Part shown: positions 12,500 through 24,704 of the stretch, in pieces
Layout of the letters: each line of letters starts with the position of its first letter
Numbering within the stretch: position 1 is the stretch's first letter
Source: Lantana camara
Taxonomy: Eukaryota > Streptophyta > Magnoliopsida > Lamiales > Verbenaceae
NCBI GenBank assembly: GCA_037501455.1
Contig: CM074857.1
Span: 101,031,501-101,095,500, forward strand
DNA length: 64,000 nt
Reading direction: 5' to 3'
Program-made: the position numbers and the translations under genes
The notes under the pieces: generated by a model
Databases searched by the model: none
The model's input: the letters and a program-made list of their open reading frames with translations, nothing else
Told to the model about the DNA's origin: nothing

Positions 12500-15400
12500 C
12501 ACTACAAGAAAACAGCCGAATTCCGAGGGAAACCATTCCCTCGGAAAAAACCTCCTCGGAATTGGTTCTGAGGGAAAAATTTCCGAGGGAATTCTCTCGG
12601 AATGAACCCAATGATGATATTCCCTCGGAAAATTTTCCGAGAAAAATATTTTCGAGGGAATTCCCTCGGAAAATAAAATTAAAAAAAATATTGGACAAAA
12701 AGATTTCCAAGGGAATTCCCTCGGAAATTCCCTCGGAATATAGAATTAAAAAAAAATGGACAAACACATTTCCGAGGGAATTCCCTTGGAAATTCCCTCG
12801 GAAAAGTAAAAAATATATATATATATATATATTTTATTTATTTATTATTATACCTGTTTTGAATCTAAAATTTTGATATAAATTCTAATTCTAAATACTT
12901 TCTATATATGAGTAATCAAATTCTGAAAATCCAAATACATTCTTTTTACTCAAAATCTTCAAACATCTTTGCATTGAAGCCAATCCATGCTACATACTAC
13001 AAATGATGTAATAAAAATAAGCAAATCTATATTAATTCAATAGCCCAGTTTGCTGCTATAACACATCAAAAGGCTAACAGATTGAATCTTTCTTGGAATA
13101 ACACATTGAGGGACGTAGCTAAATGAATCGGGAATGGCATAAACAATCATATACTTCACAAATCCAAATCTTTGAGCAGCTTTTCATAACTTAACGGCTG
13201 CATCATAGAGAGGAACCAACTTCGGAGGCTTATTGTCCAAATCCCAGAAGATTGCAACTTTGTTTTCAAGATTCTAGTTTGGAGATGAACTGAAATGACT
13301 ACACCTATACACGGAAATAGGCAGCCCACTTCAATGATATCTGCAGCAGATCAAAACACCTGAATAGAATTATCAAAACAAATCAAACCCCAAGAATTCT
13401 CACCAAGATTGAGCTTGAACAGAAATCGTAAAACTTAAACGCTGAAAATAGGAACAAAATTAAATCCAAACGCCCATTACAGGACACTATATTAAGATGC
13501 GGGTTTCTTTAATTCATTGAAAGAAAAAATCAGATCTTGACTAATTTCATGGCGATAACAATGATTAATTTCATGGCGATAACAACCTGCCCATATTTCA
13601 TATTCCGCAAAAAACCATTCAATAATAATGCACGCACAGATCAAAATTAGTATTTCTGCACCAAATCAAAGATGACACAAGAATCTAAATCCTCAACCTA
13701 TAAATCAAGAAACGATTCAATCTGTTGCTTATTCCAAGAAACAAAGGCTATTCAACCTTCCAAAAGTTAGAATTAATGGTTATTCAATCTGTTATTCCAA
13801 GAAAAGATTCAATCGTCTTGATTCTTGGAATAACTGATTGAAGCAAATCTATATTATATATCAAGAAACAATCAACCTTCCAGTAGAAATAGAAATGAAA
13901 AAGGATGCAATAGAAATTTATTGAAAACAATGAGATTCCTGAAAACAATTACCAGATACGGCTTTCAGGTCTCGGCGTATCCTGAAAACAAAATTTGAAA
14001 GATTAGTAAGAGTAGGAGTAAATTAAATCATCCAAATTCTAATTCTTGGAAATCAGAAACCTAAATTTTTGGAAATCAGATTACAGATCCAGAATTAATT
14101 GATAAATCTGAAAAGTAGATCTGTAATTAATAAAATCTGAAAGAGCTGGTAAATTAAATCTAGAAAATTAGATCAGGAATTCATAAACTTGAAAGGGCAT
14201 AAACACACCATATGCAAGTAAACTAATTTTTGAAAATTAGGTCCGGAATTCATAAACTTGAAAAAACATAAACATAGGTAAACTAAATTCATAAATCTTA
14301 ATGAAACTAATTTTAGTAGGTTCCATGTCTGGTTATAGTTTCTTCAAGCTCTACCAGTTCATCCTTCTGGTTATAGTATCATCCACCTATTCCATCAAAT
14401 GAAACTGAACTAGAGCAATAGCAGAGAATGCCCACAACACATGAAAATCTCCCGATAGAGCTAATTAACATTTACTATACAAGCTTACAAGGTCAATTAC
14501 TTCACACATATATCCACTAAACTTCATAAAAGGGGATGATCTATACAGAAATAGCAAGAAACAAAGCATGCCCACTAGAAATGGATGATTGCAAACTAAT
14601 CTAAAACACCCTCTGATTGTAAAGATCGCTCCTTTCTTCATCTTAACTCCAATCTCCAATATCTCAACACCCATCTCCTAATTCTAACTCCCCAAAAGTA
14701 AGTATTTCCTTCCAAATCTGCCAATAGAATTCAAGAAAACACCTCCATCATCAGATCAAGTCATATCACCATGTAAACACACAGCAGCAGAAACAAATCA
14801 TCAACAACAATATTAAACTTACCTCAAAATATTATAAACTAAAAAATCAACAAAATCGGACAGCACCTGAAAACCCCAAACACAGAGCAAGAAGAGAAAT
14901 CCCACAAATTAAACAGGAAAGAATTCGAACAAGAAGCACAAAGAAGTTAACATACCAGCTTGAAATAGAGATCAATCTCGCAGGGGGTTTACCAGCAGCA
15001 AGAAAAAAGGTCAATTGGAAAACCTCCGTCTGGATGGAAGCTACGCCTTGAAATCCGCCGTCGAAGGCCTGTCTGGAAGCTCCACCGTCGAAGAACTACG
15101 CTGGAAGCTCCGCCGTCAAAGGCCTGTGTTTGAGGAAATTTCGGCTGAGGCTGTGGAACTTTCACAAGTGAAATGAGGGTTTTCCCTTTTGCCATGGCTG
15201 GATAAATTTTGGGGGGGAAAGCGTAAAAAATTTTGGGGACAATGAGGGTTTGAGTAAATTTTGGTGAGATTTCTTTTTCCTTTTGCAGCCCTGCATACAT
15301 TTTTTTGGGGGGGTTTAAGTTATGAATAAATTTATTTAAGTCAATTTTTAATATCTAAGATATATTTAATATGTAATATATATATAATATTAATTAAGTC

Positions 15401-17466
15401 TCCCAAAACAAAATATGGTATTATTTTAGAATTTGGAAATTCCGAGGGAATTCCGAGGGATTTCCGAGGGAAAATGGATTTCGAAAAAACTAAATATTAA
15501 AAAAAGAGAAAAAATTGTTTTTAAATATTAAATATAATAACATGATATTTTCTTTGTTAGTTAATTAAATAAGAAAAAATTCTCTTCCAAAAATATGTGA
15601 AAACGAAATTCGATTTCAATTTAAATTAAAGCGAATGTCCTTAACGTTATGATATTGTTCGAAATACCTACCGAATGTTTGATTACATATGTATAACCAT
15701 CAATTCACTCATCTAATAACTAAAATTATCTTATTTTATTCACTAATTATACATATAATTGTGATGGATTGTATTTAAACTCACAAATTATAATGTAGTG
15801 CTTAATTTTAAAATATATATATTGCAAATTCCGAGGGATTTCCGAGGGAAAATGGTGTTTCCCTCGGAAATCCCTCGGAATTCCCTCGGAATTTGCAAAA
15901 TCCTAAATATTAAAAAAAAAGAAAAACGTTGTTTTTAAATATTAAATGTAATAACATGATGTTTTCTTTGTTATTTAATTAAATAAGAAAAATTTCTCTT
16001 CCAAAAATATGTGAAAACGAAATTCGATTTCAATTTAAAATAAAACGAATGTCCTTAACGTTATGATTTCGTTCGAAATACTTGCCGAATATTCGATTGC
16101 ATATGTATAACCATCAATTCAATCATTTAATAACTAAAATTATCTTACTTTATTCACTAATTATACATATAATTGCCATGGATTGTATTAAAACTCAACA
16201 AATTATTATATAGTGCTTAATTTTAAAAAATATATGTTGCAAATTCCGAGGGAATTCCGAGGGAAAATGGTTTTCCCTCGGAAATCCCTCGGAATTCCCT
16301 CGGAATTTACCATAGAATAAATTTTTGAATAATTGAAAAACATGTTTTTAATTATTCGATTTAATGACTTAAAATTTTATTTGTTAATTAATTAATTAAA
16401 AGAAATCTCTTCCAAAAAATATGTAAAAATGAAATTCGATTTCATTTTAAATAATTAAACACTAACACTAACAATTACTAATTTAATAGATATCATTATA
16501 GCTCTTAATTCACTAATGATATTTATAATTGCCATGGATTTTACCTAAGTTCAACAAATTATTACATAATTAATAATTAAAAAATAACTATTCAAAATTG
16601 CGAGGGAATTGCGAGGGAATTCCGAGGGAATTTATCAAATTCATTTTCGAGGGAATATTTCCCTCGGAAAGCAGTTTTATTTTAATAATTAAATAACTTT
16701 CAATTTTCCGAGGGAAGTTTCCCTCGGAAATTCCCTCGGAAAGTATTAAATTGAATTATGCGAATATTTCCGAGGGAATATTTCCCTCGAAAATCCCTCG
16801 GAAAATAACTTTAATTTATAAAATAAATAACTTTCAATTTTCCGAGGGAATTTTCCCTCGGAAATTCCCTCGGAAAATACTAAATTGATTTATGCGAACA
16901 TTTCCGAGGGAACATTTCCCTCGGAAATCCCTCGGAATATAATTTTAATTTAGAAATTAAATAAATTTCAATTTTCCGAGGGAATTTTCCCTCGGAAATT
17001 CCCTCGGAAAATACTAAGTCTAAATATGTGAACATTTCCGAGGGAAATTTTCCATCGGAAATCCCTCGGAAAATATTTTTATTTTAAAATTAATTAAGTT
17101 TTAGGTTTCCGAGGGAATTTCCCTCGGAAAATCCCTCGGAATATTATTTTAATTTAATAAATAAATAACTTTTATTTTTCCGAGGGAATTTCCCTCGGAA
17201 AATCCCTCGGAATATTATTTTAATTTAATAAATAAATAACTTTTATTTTTCCGAGGGAATTTCCCCTCGGAATTCCCTCGGAAACCTTGGCGGCTAACCT
17301 TGGCGCTGAAATTTCCGAGGGATTTCCGAGGGAATATTCCCTTGGAAATTAATTTGCCGAATTCCCTCGGAATTCCCTCGGAAGTCCCTCGGAAAATTCC
17401 GAGGGAAAAAATCCCTCGGAATTCCCTCGGAATTTTCCCTCGGAATTCGCCTGTTTTCTTGTAGTG
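12500..17466. mobile_element. Non-autonomous CACTA (En/Spm) transposon, 4,967 bp
   Basis: The ends are CACTACAAGAAAACAGCCGA and its complement with one mismatch. A 3-bp duplication CCC lies at 12497-12499 and 17467-17469. The sister LTR copy keeps the uninterrupted site (gagcccgag, near 22318-22327), which confirms the borders. The left 300 bp and most of the right 2 kb are packed with the 10-bp motif TTCCGAGGGA and its complement, the kind of subterminal repeat bound by CACTA transposase. The centre (about 12960-15400) lacks the motif and has no transposase; one short minus-strand frame at 14989-15300 is unrecognised. Confidence 0.93.
15420..17460. repeat. CACTA subterminal repeat array
   Basis: Blocks of about 400 bp recur near 15430, 15830 and 16240, each headed by a cluster of TTCCGAGGGA motifs. 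From about 16590 to 17280 the spacing drops to roughly 120 bp. A stretch of about 62 bp is duplicated in tandem near 17137-17260. Opposed motifs sit a few bases apart and can form hairpins. Confidence 0.8.
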
Positions 17467-18595
17467 CCCGAAGCTTAGGTGGTTGGTCGCCGTTTCGATC
17501 CTATCTTTTGTCTCCCTTTTGTTAAGGTGAGGTTAGAAATTAGTAGCTAAATACCCTATGACCTATAATATGATAACTTTTTCCCTTGAATGCGGATATG
17601 GTACATATATCTAAATACGGGTGCTTACATTATGTTTATGATCTTATGAAATAACTTTGGTCTCTTGGAAACGATATATGTACGAGTATATATAAGCTTG
17701 ATTTTAAAGCTCTTTTAGTATGTTTTGTTATGTTGAGCGAGTGTGCCCTGAAAGATGGGATTTTTGGTTTGAATTGGTTTATGGGCCCTGGAGACGTGGG
17801 TAAGGAAGGCCCGGGGCGATCGCGGGGTCACCGGGTTTAACCCCTGTGCACGTTCTCATTTGAGATATTCACGTGCGACCTAGGGAGGTTGAGAAGGCGT
17901 GGTATCTTGAGCCTTCGGTGGATAACCGGAGAAGGCATAACGTGGGTTAGCTACCCCGTATGTTTTTGGTAATGTAGGTGTTAGGGTTTGATTCCCGACA
18001 CACCATGGATGCAAGGGTGGATTTATGATTTGATATTTATGTTTAGAGGAGTAAGGGATAGTCCGTTCTCGCTGGGCTTTTAATTATGTTTTGACTGATG
18101 GATTATGAATCGAGATAGATGCTTTTCTTACTATATATTAATTTCGGGAGATGGTTTTGGTGTGCAAAACTCTAGCCTCGATTCATGACTATCACTTTTG
18201 ATTTGTGCTGTGATCTATACGTATCTAAGGTGTGGGTGTGTTAAGCCCCTCACTCAGTCGAGTTGTGAGACTGACCCTCTCCTTTCCCTTTCAGGTGTGC
18301 CGAGCTAGGCGGGGAAGTGCGTCAAGTCGAGTCGTACTTAGCCGTTTAGGTCGAGTTGCATTCATTTTCTTGCCTTTTGTTTACACTTTCTATGTCTTTG
18401 ATTTTATAACTTGTCTTTTGGAGAATTTCAACCGATAAATGTGTATACTCGATCTTTTGGGCTGTGAAGCCATGTATATGATGTGTATGATTTTATGCTT
18501 ATATGTCGAGCTCGTTTGGATCCTATTTTTGCTTCTGCGTATTTGTTTAGTGTTTGCGCACTCTGGTGTTGTTGCGCACTCTGGTGTTGTTTACT

Positions 18596-19046
18596 CGCTT
18601 CCCCGTATCGATCAGCTCATCGACTCAACGGCCGGGTGCGAGATGCTTAGCATGATGGACACCTTCCAAGTATATTACCAGATTTCCATGGCCCCTAAGG
18701 ACAGTCCGCTTATTGCCTTCATCGTTGTGAAAGGCATATACTGTTTCAAGGTAATACCGTTCGGACTCAAGAATGCGGGAGCCACCTACCAAAGGCTGGT
18801 AAATTTGATGTTCAAGGATGAGATCGGAAAAATAATAGAGGTCTATGTGGAGGATATGATTGTGAAAAGTAAATGGGCCTCCAACCACCTCGACCACTTG
18901 CGTCGAGCTTTTGACATACTCAGGCGATACGGTATGAAACTCAACCCAGACAAATGCACGTTCGAGGTCGAGGAGGGGAAGTTCCTGGATCATATGGTAA
19001 GCCAACGTGGAATCGAGGCCAACCCGGTCAAGATTAAGGCCATCCA
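18596..19046 (+). pseudogene. Ty3/gypsy reverse transcriptase fragment
   Basis: The frame reads SLPRIDQLIDSTAGCEMLSM, then PFGLKNAGATYQRLVN, KLNPDKCTF and VSQRGIEANP, all reverse transcriptase landmarks also found in the intact Tat pol at 53400-53860. The active-site box is YVEDM instead of YVDDM, so one catalytic aspartate is changed. The fragment starts in the palm domain and stops where the solo LTR at 19047 was inserted. It is the only recognisable coding remnant of the gypsy element that surrounds it. Confidence 0.88.
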
Positions 19047-20936
19047 TGTTAGGAATAGTGCCCTGAAAGCCGATATAATAGTCAGCTTTAGTACTTTCCT
19101 TTTTGTAAATCATACACAATCTTTGAATAATACGAATTAAGTTAACACTTCTTTATATGCTCTTGTTTGATTGTGTGTTTACTTTTGACTGCGCATGTAT
19201 GAGAACTCCCCTAATCAATATGACTTATAGGACTTAACCATTTAGGCGAAGTGGTTCATGAGACGAGCCCTATATCACATAAGTCATTATTAGAAATCAC
19301 TCCAAGCCAGTGGGAGTGTGATCACGCCCTTAAGAAGGACCACCTTGTTTCATGGGGTGCAAAGTGTATTGTTGATACGTGTGTGATACATGGGGGTGCT
19401 TGCTTATTCTAAGCAGGTACACTGAGGTGTCCCGTATGAGAAGATTCCTAAATGGGAAATGAAGTTTCTATATCTGGAAATAGAAACTTCCAGATTAGGA
19501 AATATCTCACGAGTCATTGATGTGATTAAGTGATCCTTAGACTTGAGGTTTCATTGATACTTTATGAGCTAACTTTGTAGACTTAGGTGTAAGCTTTAAA
19601 GGGTGTCGCCTTAGACAACTGATTCAAGGCTTATGCTGGGGCTGCACAAGTGGCACATGAAAGTATATGAGAATCGATAAAAGACATACGCTTGCATTAG
19701 CAAGATGATGATCTCTTATTGTATAAGTCATTCATATGCCATCTAGGAGTCCTTGGCCAAGGCAGTGGATCAAGACATCAAGAAAAAAAGTTTCTTGGAT
19801 TGAGAACAAATGGATATGAAATGCACTTAACATTAAGATCGAGATTATTAGGGTTCTAATTATTCCCTTACCCTAGATCTTGGTTGAGAGATGGGATGTA
19901 GGAGGATTGTATCTGACATGAATCATTGATTTAAAGGTTCTGTCGAATAAATACATTCTTATTCAGCTAGGGGTCAAACACCTGTTGCTAGACTATGGTC
20001 GTTTGATCTGTGGACTGATTAATTAATTAGGGTCACTGCTAATTGAATTAAGAATCTAGAGGGTCACACACAACAACCCAGTCACGTGGGTTAAGGCTTG
20101 AATCGATTAAACGAGTTGATCGAACCATTAGGAGAATGGTGGGGTCCAGACGTATGAAGCAAACGTGTAGAACATGTGTACGACACCTGTGCTTGTGAAA
20201 CGTGTAGTCACGTGTATATATGTGTATATATTAAATAATTAATGTGTTAATTATTTAATGAACTTTGATTTAATTTTGAATTAATATTAAAGTCCTAATT
20301 TTGAGAAATAAAGTCTAATAAATAATTAATTATTAGTCTTCAAGTTATTTATTATTTAATAAATAAAGTAAAATAAAATATCTAAGAGAGTTAGATATTA
20401 TTCTTGCTTGACAAGTTGGTCAAAATGAGACTTTTGGTCAAAGTAAGAGACTTACTCTCCAAGTAAGAAATCTCCTTCCAAAAGGATTTGGGAATCCTAT
20501 TCCACAAAGGAAATGGGGTTCGAACCCTAGCCCTTTAAACATAAGGGGTTCGAACCCTAGCCCTTTAAACATAAGGGGTTCGAACCCCATGGATGGATGA
20601 TACACAATTTCTCCTTCTCCAAATATTATACACTAAACCCTAGAGCCTAAACACCGAATATAGAACTAGCATCCTCCCTATTCTGATCGTGGTCGCGGTT
20701 GGTGGACTAATTCTCTAGAGGGCTACTATCGTGAAGTCTTGAAAGATTCGAAGGAGCTTTTGGGGATCAAGCTGCGTGAAGAGCGCTCTTGGGCGGCTAG
20801 AACGTGTCAAGAAAACTACTATCTAAGTGAGTTTCTTGATCTCTACGAATTTGGGAATAGGAATTACAAGATTCGATTCTAACTTATTGGGAAAATTTTT
20901 AAATTTTCGCTGCGTTTCTGTCTCATTTTCCCAATA
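19047..20936 (+). mobile_element. Solo LTR, 1.9-kb family, copy 2
   Basis: It starts TGTTAGGAATAGTGCCCT and ends TTTTCCCAATA (expected ..CCAACA). A 5-bp duplication ATCCA lies at 19042-19046 and 20937-20941. It is colinear with the copy at 46936-48883. No internal region or second LTR is present. TGTT..AACA termini suggest Ty1/copia, but that is inference. It contains a 30-bp unit repeated about 2.5 times at 20515-20590. Confidence 0.85.
20515..20590 (+). repeat. 30-bp tandem repeat inside the solo LTR
   Basis: The unit 'ggggttcgaaccctag..' occurs at 20515-20544, 20545-20574 and partly at 20575-20590. The sister LTR at 46936 lacks the expansion. The GGTTCGAACCC core resembles a polymerase III B box, but no A box accompanies it. 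Confidence 0.75.
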
Positions 20937-20941
20937 ATCCA

Positions 20942-21731
20942 GGTCATACCAATAGGTCGATCATCTGCGGCGCAATTAATGCATGAAATAACTGTGCCAC
21001 GTGGACCCCCTACCACCTAGAAGTCGCCACGTGGACATATATGACGTGCTTCACAATTCGGATCGAGTTGTCAACCCCGACATCCAAGGTTCACTTAAAA
21101 CCTGGGAGTGCGGGTCAAACTGATTCCCATCGATCTCGATCCCAGGTCGATTCGAGCTTAGCCACTACTCACAGAGGGTCAGGGCTAGACCCCCGAGGTC
21201 GATGCCCTACGTCACCAGACATCAAGATGCCTTAAAGTATCTTTGTCGCGACACGTGCTGCTATCTCATTCCCCAAGGCGAGAGTACTATGGAGCATTCA
21301 ATGCCTTACAGTACCTGTCTATACTGAATGAGGAAAGAAAGTACACTCGACCCCAGCCTATCCGGCCCTGATGTCCGACCAACAGGTCGATCATCTGTGG
21401 CGCAATTAATGCATGATTGCAGTACACGCACTACTGTGTTAATTGCCCAAGACTATAAACACACCCTCCTTGAACAGTAGTTGGTAAGCTTTTAAGAGCA
21501 TTTATTTTGCATTCCTTGCATTTATTTCTCTCGCTATAGACCCCAATACTGACTTGAGCGTCGGAGAATCAAACTTGGGCTAAACCCCAAGTCCCCCAAG
21601 TTGGCCTTCTAGCTTACGTGTGCTAGTGTTTTCAGATCGATAAAGAACCCACGTATACAAATTCTTGACTGATTGACCCAAACTTGCCATCCAGTTTGAC
21701 AACTCGGATCGACCGGATTTGAGCCAAATCA
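20942..21731 (+). repeat. 3' LTR of the nested Tat-like gypsy element (rearranged 5' end)
   Basis: From about 20986 it matches the 5' LTR from just inside its start. The first 44 bases instead repeat an internal LTR phrase (aggtcgatcatctg) seen again near 21386, so the junction with the reverse transcriptase remnant is a deletion scar. It ends GAGCCAAATCA at the GGTTT duplication. Confidence 0.75.
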
Positions 21732-22471
21732 GGTTTCATAGCTCCTTTGCATCCTATTATGTTGCTACTATGATTATGAGTGATGAACAGGGGTTAAGCA
21801 ACTCATTTCCATGAAGAAAACGAAGCAAACATGAAGCCACGCCGGTGACAGCTTTCTTGCAAGCTAGAGACACCGTCGTGTCTCTTTTGGCCCCAATATC
21901 TATACTGAGACATGACGGTGACTCCTTTTGTGCTTGGGGAGAGACACGATCATGTCTCAGCTCTGATCTCGAATCATTTTGGTTCTGTACCGAGACATGA
22001 CCATGTCTCACCTTTTTTATGTGTCTGTTGTTCGCTTTGCTCTTTGTTCGCTTATTTCGTTATTTTGTTGCTTTGTTTATGGCTTTTAATTGTTATGAGC
22101 ATGTTATATTACATGTTAACTTGATTGTATTAAATTTTCGGATCCATTTGATATGATTTGTATGAGATATGAATCGATATGTCTTAAGTGCTACGTTTAT
22201 GCACTTCATATGCATACGTTGCATCATGAGCATTGTCGGGAGTCTAATTGGTACATAATTGAGTCTAAGTCTCGGGTATTATCTTCTTTTGTTTCAGAGC
22301 CTCTTTCGAAAGTTACCGAGCCCGAGGTTTAGGTGTCCGTTTGCTCCTTTTTGGCCCCGGTCTCCACCTACTTTTGCTTCAAGGTGAGGTTTAGGAACTT
22401 TTGTTTTAGTTATGAATCCTATGACCCTTATGTGATGATTTCTTACCTCACATGTGACTATATACTTAATA

Positions 22472-22782
22472 GGGAAAAATATTTTTTGGCATCCGAACTA
22501 TGCCCGTTTTTACAATTTACCATCCAAACAATTTTTCATTGCAAACTGCCATCCAACCTTTGCATTTTTTACAAAACGCCATCTGAAGGTGGTTTGGTCC
22601 GACGTGTATGTTTTAGGAAAATGCCACGTGTCAATTTTTATCCCCAAAACCACCAAAAAAAATGGTTTAGATGGCGTTTTGTCAAAAAATGCGAAGGTTG
22701 GATGGCGGTTTGCAATGAAAAATTATTTGGATGGTAAATTACAAAAATGGGCATAGTTCGGATGTCAAAAAATATTTATCCC
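22472..22782. mobile_element. Mutator-type foldback MITE, 311 bp
   Basis: Inverted arms start GGGAAAAATATTTTTTGGCA and end with the complement. The perfect 9-bp duplication TACTTAATA is at 22463-22471 and 22783-22791. It lies in the right half of the outer 3-kb LTR. The central 'atgccacgtgtc' part and the 'gccatc' phrases are shared with the worn copy at 42166. Confidence 0.9.
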
Positions 22783-23973
22783 TACTTAATATATAGTTAA
22801 ATACGTGTGTTTAAGATAAGTTTATGATCTTATGAATCCCCTTTAAGTTTATGAAATCGGTATAAGTATGAGCATGCGTAAGCTTATGATTTGAATCCTT
22901 TTGTACATTTATGTTATGGTATGAGCGAGGTATGCCCTGAAATATGGGAATTTGGTAAGATTTGGTATGTTGGGCCCCGAGAATTGTGGGTAAGGATACC
23001 TGAGAGGGCAAGGGCCATCGGGTTTGGCCTGTACATAATTCCCATTTGAAGTATTTGCGCGCGACTCTTGGAGGTTGAGAAGGCATATACTTTGAGCGCT
23101 CAGTGGATAACCGGAGATGACATATTATAGGTTAGCTACCCCGTATGTATTTATATTGTAGGTGGAGAGGGTTTGACTCCCGAAACACCATGGTTGTGAG
23201 GTTGATTGGTATTTGTGAATTTGGCTTTGTTATTTGATATGAGGAGTTGGAGGAGGTCCGTACTCGCCGGATATTAGTTTTTGTTTATGTATTGGTGGGT
23301 TATGAATCGAGTTAGGCTTTTTTTACGTATTATATGTTAAGCTTTTGAAAATGATTTGGTATGCAAAACCTAGCCTCGATTCATGATCACCCCTCTTTGT
23401 TATTTGCTATGCTTTATATGTATATATGTGTGGATGTGCGTTAGCCCCCTCACTCAGTCGAGTTTAGACTGATCCTCTCCTTAACACTTTAGTTGCAGGT
23501 GACTCGAGTTAGGCGGGGAAGTGTGTCTTGGTGTCGCACTAGCTTAGATAGATCGAGTCTGCATTTTTTTATATATTGCATTTTGGATACTTTTTGGATA
23601 TGTATGTGAATTCGACTTGTATATTTTGGAGAATTACGAATACTTGATGTAATTTTTGGGCCGTGTGGCCATGTATATAGTATGTATGTTCTTATTTGGA
23701 TCCTCTAAATTGCTTCCGCATTTTGTTATTGCTTTTGCGCGCTCTGTCCTTGTTTTAGCCCCGCTTAGCCTAGTGGGTGTGTGTAGGTCCCCGTTCGCTT
23801 AGACTTTGGCTCATGTATGGAAGTCCATTTCATATGTGGGTTTGGGTTTAGGTGTGGGGGATGTGGTGGCCTACCGCTTCGGGCGTCACATATACTCTTT
23901 CTCCTTCGTCGGATTTAAGAAATTTTTGTAATGTAGAGCTTCAAATCCCAGAAGAAAAACGTAGAGTTTAAAT

Positions 23974-24148
23974 CTATGATGCACGGACACTTCTAAAAAT
24001 ATCATTTTGCCGTGTCTTGTCGTGTCGGACACTCGTGTCGGACGCTGTGTCTGACACTCCCCACGTGGAAAATTCAAGAAAAAATCCATGTCGCCGTATC
24101 CGTATCGTGTCGTATCCGTGTCGCCGTGTCCGTATCCATGCATCATAG
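23974..24148. mobile_element. Short hAT-type MITE, 175 bp, best copy of its family
   Basis: Ends are CTATGATGCACGGACAC and its rough complement GTGTCCGTATCCATGCATCATAG read from the other side. The 8-bp duplication GTTTAAAT is at 23966-23973 and 24149-24156. Inside are several 'cgtgtcg' phrases. Worn relatives occur near 2575, 5838, 33420, 36935 and 38405. Confidence 0.75.
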
Positions 24149-24324
24149 GTTTAAATCAACAGAAAAAAAAAAGGAAAAGAGAATTTCATCGCATAAAACT
24201 TAGATGATGTAGAAAAATACTCCTTTGTGCTCTCTCTCTACTTCCCGAACTCTCTCTCTCTTTCTTGAAATTGACGGCGCGCAGCTGAACAAGAGAATAA
24301 AACCCTAGATTTACTCTTTGAAAA

Positions 24325-24354
<30 letters not shown>

Positions 24355-24355
<1 letters not shown>

Positions 24356-24670
24356 TTAATAACCTATTACTAAATTAATACCTCTAGTAATCAGCATAGA
24401 ATAATAATTACAATTAAAATAAGTAATGATTTATATTGAAATTTTAATCTTAATTATTTTTATTAATATATTTTATTTATAAAATAATTAATTTAATATA
24501 ATATCGGATTCGAATCTTTAACGGATCGAATCTCTTAATTTCATATTTGCTCCATTTATTTCGAATAACGAATATTTATAATCGGATATGATCCATCGAT
24601 TTTTTTATTGGACTAATATGTTAAAAATCGGATTGGATTCGGACTAAAATCCGATCCATTGACAGCCCTA
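24355..24670 (-). mobile_element. Partial hAT-type MITE, reversed
   Basis: It ends 'ccgatccattgacagcccta', the same terminus that closes the element at 43151-43771. Inside it is related in reverse to the neighbouring element at 24705. The opposite end is lost in the AT-rich DNA near 24355. Confidence 0.55.
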
Positions 24671-24704
24671 TGGGCCAGCCCTTGGCCTGCAGAGTGGGAT
24701 TAAC

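Larger units (their letters stand above)
10782..18595 (+). mobile_element. Second copy of the 3-kb Tekay/Del-like LTR, 3'-truncated, split by a CACTA element
   Basis: It starts TGTGACACCCCGAC and is colinear with the outer LTR: the 'gagctcgggaattcgg' part, the 'acacggccgtgt' palindromes, the 'tgccctgaaagatggga' part and 'ctcactcagtcgag'. It stops near 18595, about 140 bp short of the expected CGTCACA end, where reverse transcriptase sequence begins. Its own bases are 10782-12499 and 17470-18595. A short direct duplication of 'gcgcactctggtgttgtt' lies at its broken end (about 18557-18592). Confidence 0.72.
8287..21731 (+). mobile_element. Tat-like Ty3/gypsy retrotransposon, decayed and nested
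   Basis: The element begins TGATGTGGC and ends AAATCA. It is flanked by the 5-bp duplication GGTTT at 8282-8286 and 21732-21736. Its 5' LTR is 8287-9077, followed by the Tat-type primer-binding sequence TGGCGCCGTCTGTGGG at 9081. Its 3' LTR remnant is 20942-21731. Most of gag and pol is gone; only a reverse transcriptase fragment at about 18596-19046 is recognisable. The rest of the interior is later insertions. The two LTRs differ at many positions, so this is an old copy. Confidence 0.82.
7218..23890 (+). mobile_element. Outer solo LTR of about 3.2 kb (Tekay/Del-like), split by nested insertions
   Basis: The LTR starts TGTGACACCCTG at 7218 and ends GGGCGTCACA at 23890. The 5-bp sequence TATAC lies on both sides (7213-7217 and 23891-23895). 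Its own sequence is 7218-8286 plus 21737-23890, about 3.2 kb, interrupted by the gypsy element at 8287-21731. No second LTR or internal coding part of its own is present, so this is a solo LTR left by recombination. Assignment to chromovirus Tekay/Del is inferred from length and termini. A 311-bp MITE sits in the right half. Confidence 0.82.

Noticed and set aside
14989..15300. A gene captured by the CACTA element
   Set aside because: Only a short minus-strand frame with no recognisable domain; it could be part of a leader exon of the ancestral element.
12500..17466. CRISPR-like or satellite array of CCGAGGGA units
   Set aside because: CACTA ends, the CCC duplication and the empty site in the sister LTR explain it as one transposon.
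18439..18595. N-terminal extension of the reverse transcriptase frame
   Set aside because: These bases are the broken end of the 3-kb LTR; the frame is open there by chance.
20515..20590. Tandem tRNA-like genes (repeated GGTTCGAACCC)
   Set aside because: No A box lies at the right distance; it is a short tandem repeat within a solo LTR.
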